The notes beneath the pieces were generated by a model. That model did not search any database. It saw only the letters and a program-made list of their open reading frames with translations, and was not told the origin of the DNA. A stretch of DNA of 64,000 bases from the NCBI GenBank assembly GCA_937770485.1, contig CALJHX010000003.1, positions 248,415 to 312,414 of the forward strand, in the 5' to 3' direction. Shown one piece after another: positions 61,368-64,000 of this stretch. How positions within the stretch are numbered: position 1 is the first letter of the stretch; each line of letters starts with the position of its first letter. The stretch is from an uncultured Verrucomicrobiae bacterium (lineage in GTDB: Bacteria; Verrucomicrobiota; Verrucomicrobiia; Limisphaerales; UBA1096). Position numbers and translations under genes: made by a program.

Positions 61368-62510
61368 AAACAACTACCAGGGTAGCGCATTCGCTGATTT
61401 AACAATTAAAAGAATAGTTGGGGCAATAACATTAGATAATCTAACTCAAACATATGATGGAACATATAAGCCTGCCAGATTAGTAACGATCCCGGATGGA
61501 GCAGCAGTTTCAGTTAAATATGACGGGTCTGATGAAGTGCCAATAAATGCGGGATCATATTATGTCACTGCAGTCTTTGGTAATCCCAAGTACAAGGGTT
61601 CAGCTACAGGAACACTTGTTATAAGAAAGCGTGAAGCAAAAATTGCAGTGGCGAATATCGTTCAGGATTATTCAGGGCAGCCTAAACAAGTAAGCGTGAC
61701 AACTGTGCCTTCAGGCTTGGATTATAATGTAACATACGATGGGGGGAGTACTGCTCCTAGTGATTACGGAACTTACTCTGTTAAAGTGGTAATTAATGAT
61801 TCAAATAATACGGCTGAGTTGAGTAAGACGCTAACCATTAAAAAGCCAGATGCTGCAATAACTTTAACTAGACTGGCCAAAGTTTATGATGGGAATGTAA
61901 GTCCTGTAGGAATAACGATTGTTCCGGCAGGTCTTAAGCATAATATTACCTATAACGGCTCCAGCGATCCCCCTACTGAACCTGGTAAATATAGTGTCGA
62001 AGCAGTAATTGATGACACAACCTACCAGGGAAGTTCGAGTGGAGAACTGGTTATAACAAAGTCGGTTGCCACGATAAATATAGGGAATATAAGCCAGAAA
62101 TATGATGGCGAGGCAAAATTGATTTCAGTAACTACAACACCGCCCGGATTGACAAGTATTATAAAATACAACGGAACTGATCTGCAGCCTGTTTCTGCCG
62201 GAAAGTATGACGTTACAGTGGCTTTAAATGATAGTCGCTATCAGGGTTCCTGGTCGGGAACACTTACAATCGAAAAGGCGGAAGCAGTAATCGAATTCGC
62301 TAATTTAATAAATATAATAGACGGAACACCTAAAGCTGGAGTCATCACAAGTATACCAAATGGTTTGAATTTAGTTGTTGAATACTTAAATACTGAAGGT
62401 GAAACACTTGGAACAGCTCCTTCAGCGGTTGGTGTTTACCAAGTGAAGGTAACAGTGACAGAAAACAATTATTTTGGGGAATCAACTAAGACACTTAAAA
62501 TTAATGCTAA
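60940..62510 (+). repeat. Seven MBG-type beta repeats in C
   Basis: Units of 72-80 codons begin near 60946, 61190, 61420, 61640, 61855, 62070 and 62285, each with the pattern 'I.L.NL.xxYDGxxKxxxV.......V.Y.G....P...G.Y.V...I.D..Y.GS..G.L.I'. Such repeats act as stalks in surface proteins. Confidence 0.85.
61311..61322 (+). other. Second apparent +1 frameshift site in C (GGCGGGTTCACC)
   Basis: Upstream the frame reads the start of an MBG unit; downstream the unit continues one base later as SPSDEGTYRVKVELDENNYQ. Removing one G (or T) restores it. Confidence 0.7.
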
Positions 62511-64000
62511 GGATCCATTTGGATTACCTGTGACTTATCCACAGATATCAGCGCAACTTCTTGGATCTGTTGATATTTTCGGTGTCCCCGCATCAGATGG
62601 TGATGTGATTGCAGCTTTTGTGGGAAGTGAATTGAGGGGTAAGCAACAGATTGTTGTAAATAATGGGGTAGCATATGCAACGGTAACCATCAGCGTACTT
62701 GAGGAAGGTGAAAAGATGACGCTTAAGTTGTGGAGAAGAGATAAAGATGTGTTGGTAGATTATGAAGAAGAATTTTTAATCAGCCCGGCTCAAAAAATAG
62801 GTGAATATCCGGACAACTTGTATGTTTTAAGTTTCGGAGGGTTTGTAGAGCAAACAATCAATTTGAATAAAGGATGGAATTTAATATCATTTGCAATTAT
62901 TGCTGACGATATGAACCCGGCTAAATTATTTGAATCAATTAAAAGTTCATTATTGATAATAAAGGATACTACTAGTATTTATAACCCTGATATACCTGAG
63001 TTCTTGAATACCTTAAAGAAGACACGACTGGATAAAGGTTACTGGGTTAAAATGAAAGAAGACAAGTTTTTGACCATTCAAGGGTCAAGGCCCAAAGAAG
63101 TGACTGTTAATTTACGAAGTGGGTGGAACTTAATCGGTTATCCTGTCAGTAAGGCTGAGGCTCCTTCTGAGGTAATGAAATCAATTGTAAATGACGTTGA
63201 AACAGTAAAAAGCACTTTCTCAATGTATGATCCTTCTCTTCCCTCATTCCTGAACACGCTTAAGCAAATGGAAGCTGGAAAAGGGTATTGGGTCAAAATG
63301 AAGAATGAAGCTGACCTAAAATTTGGAAATGGTGACAGCGGATTAAGAACTATACAGAAAATGGCTTCTGATGAAGCTCTAGTCGGAGGTTTTGGTCAGA
63401 TAATAATTTATCCAAACACACCTTCAACTCTAATTGGCACCTCATATATAGACGGCATTATTCAGGAAGAAGGTGATTTCATTGCTGCATTTGTAGAAAA
63501 TGAATTGAGGGGTGCGCAATATATTGAATTTCATGAAGGGGAATCCTATGTGACGCTTAATGTTAATATGAAAGGAAATGAGTCCCTGAAAATCTATTAT
63601 TGGGATTCAAGTGAGGCGATTGGTTATGCGATGAGCAGTGAAATTTCCGCGTCAATTGGAGAGACATACGGATCCCTATCTAATTTGTTAAAATTTCACT
63701 TTTCATCTGAGAGACTTGATGAAGAATCGTCTCCTTATATATCGCAAACAGGCGATAATGAGATTGGTGTAACCTATACAGTAAAAGATGCTTCAGGAGT
63801 TGAATCTATTCCAGTAAAAGAACAGCCGATAATCACAATTAACTTAGTTGGTGACTCGCTTTATATTCGCAGTAAAGCACAGGACAAGGAAAAAGTTTAC
63901 GTTCTGGAAAGTTCTTCGAATCTCGATAATTGGATGCCTGTTAAAGTATTTCAGGGCGTTAATTCAATTGAGTTTAAATTAAATAATCCAGCGAATAATT
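61321..64000 (+). CDS. Paralogue C, third segment: MBG repeats, GWNLI/GYWVKM modules, terminal beta module; runs off window
   Basis: The frame is open without a stop from 61321 to the window edge (about 893 codons). It encodes five more MBG units, a module with GDVIAAFVGSELRGKQ (62515-62820), two tandem units pairing a GWNLI strand with GYWVKM (KGWNLISFAI ... KGYWVKMKED at 62860-63060 and SGWNLIGYPV ... KGYWVKMKNE at 63115-63310), a second GDFIAAFVENELRGAQ module (63400-63720) and the start of the PVC-type terminal module (VYVLESSSNLDNWMPV) that ends A and B. Only a few dozen residues are probably missing. C lacks the dockerin-like and Ca repeats of A and B at this point. Confidence 0.75.

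Overview
The window comes from a bacterium of the PVC superphylum, most likely a Verrucomicrobiota member. It encodes PVC-type haem-binding dehydrogenase proteins, a PSCyt1/DUF1549/DUF1553 protein followed by a DUF1501 protein, EF-hand/VCBS secreted proteins, and giant exoproteins ending in a 'YTVETTTDL..W' type C-terminal module. No ribosomal or other phylogenetic marker is present, so the assignment rests on gene content.

Region 1 (1-21 kb, GC-rich apart from an AT-rich island at about 6.1-9.15 kb) is a set of secreted or periplasmic catabolic genes: the end of a nitrilase-family hydrolase, a 1706-residue fusion on the minus strand (deacetylase-like, VCBS, dehydrogenase propeller, HEAT, cytochrome c), a second dehydrogenase/HEAT/cytochrome c protein, a DUF885 protein, a PSCyt1-DUF1549-DUF1553 / DUF1501 pair and an EF-hand/esterase/VCBS protein. 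The palindrome TTGGCCAA occurs about 22 times here, in genes and intergenic DNA alike, and almost never afterwards. The AT-rich island carries a PfkB kinase preceded by a possible 32-codon leader ORF, and an EF-hand protein made largely of 30-bp and 45-bp tandem repeats. It ends at a tRNA-like 3' half.

Region 2 (21.6-26.1 kb, AT-rich) is a decayed patchwork: two small ORFs, two pseudogenes with in-frame stops, diverged repeats that include degraded copies of a VCBS-gene 3' end, and an intact purT.

Region 3 (26.16-64 kb, AT-rich) is a tandem, operon-like cluster of three paralogous giant secreted subtilases, called A, B and C here (gaps of 10 and 2 bp). They share one backbone: signal peptide, pro-domain, S8 protease, beta-helix-like region, C-type-lectin-like domain, Ig/FN3-like region, TIG and cohesin-like domain. 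A and B end with dockerin-like and Ca-binding repeats. Comparing the paralogues shows whole modules inserted inside domains of the others (PA14, LamG, discoidin-like, an SGYxxGD domain and unknown inserts), in places nested several deep. In A about 10 kb interrupts the lectin domain and a circularly permuted LamG sits inside a PA14. A has one apparent +1 frameshift and C has two, each repaired by removing one base from a short homopolymer. They may be sequence errors, pseudogenisation or recoding. The C reading frame is still open at the window end.
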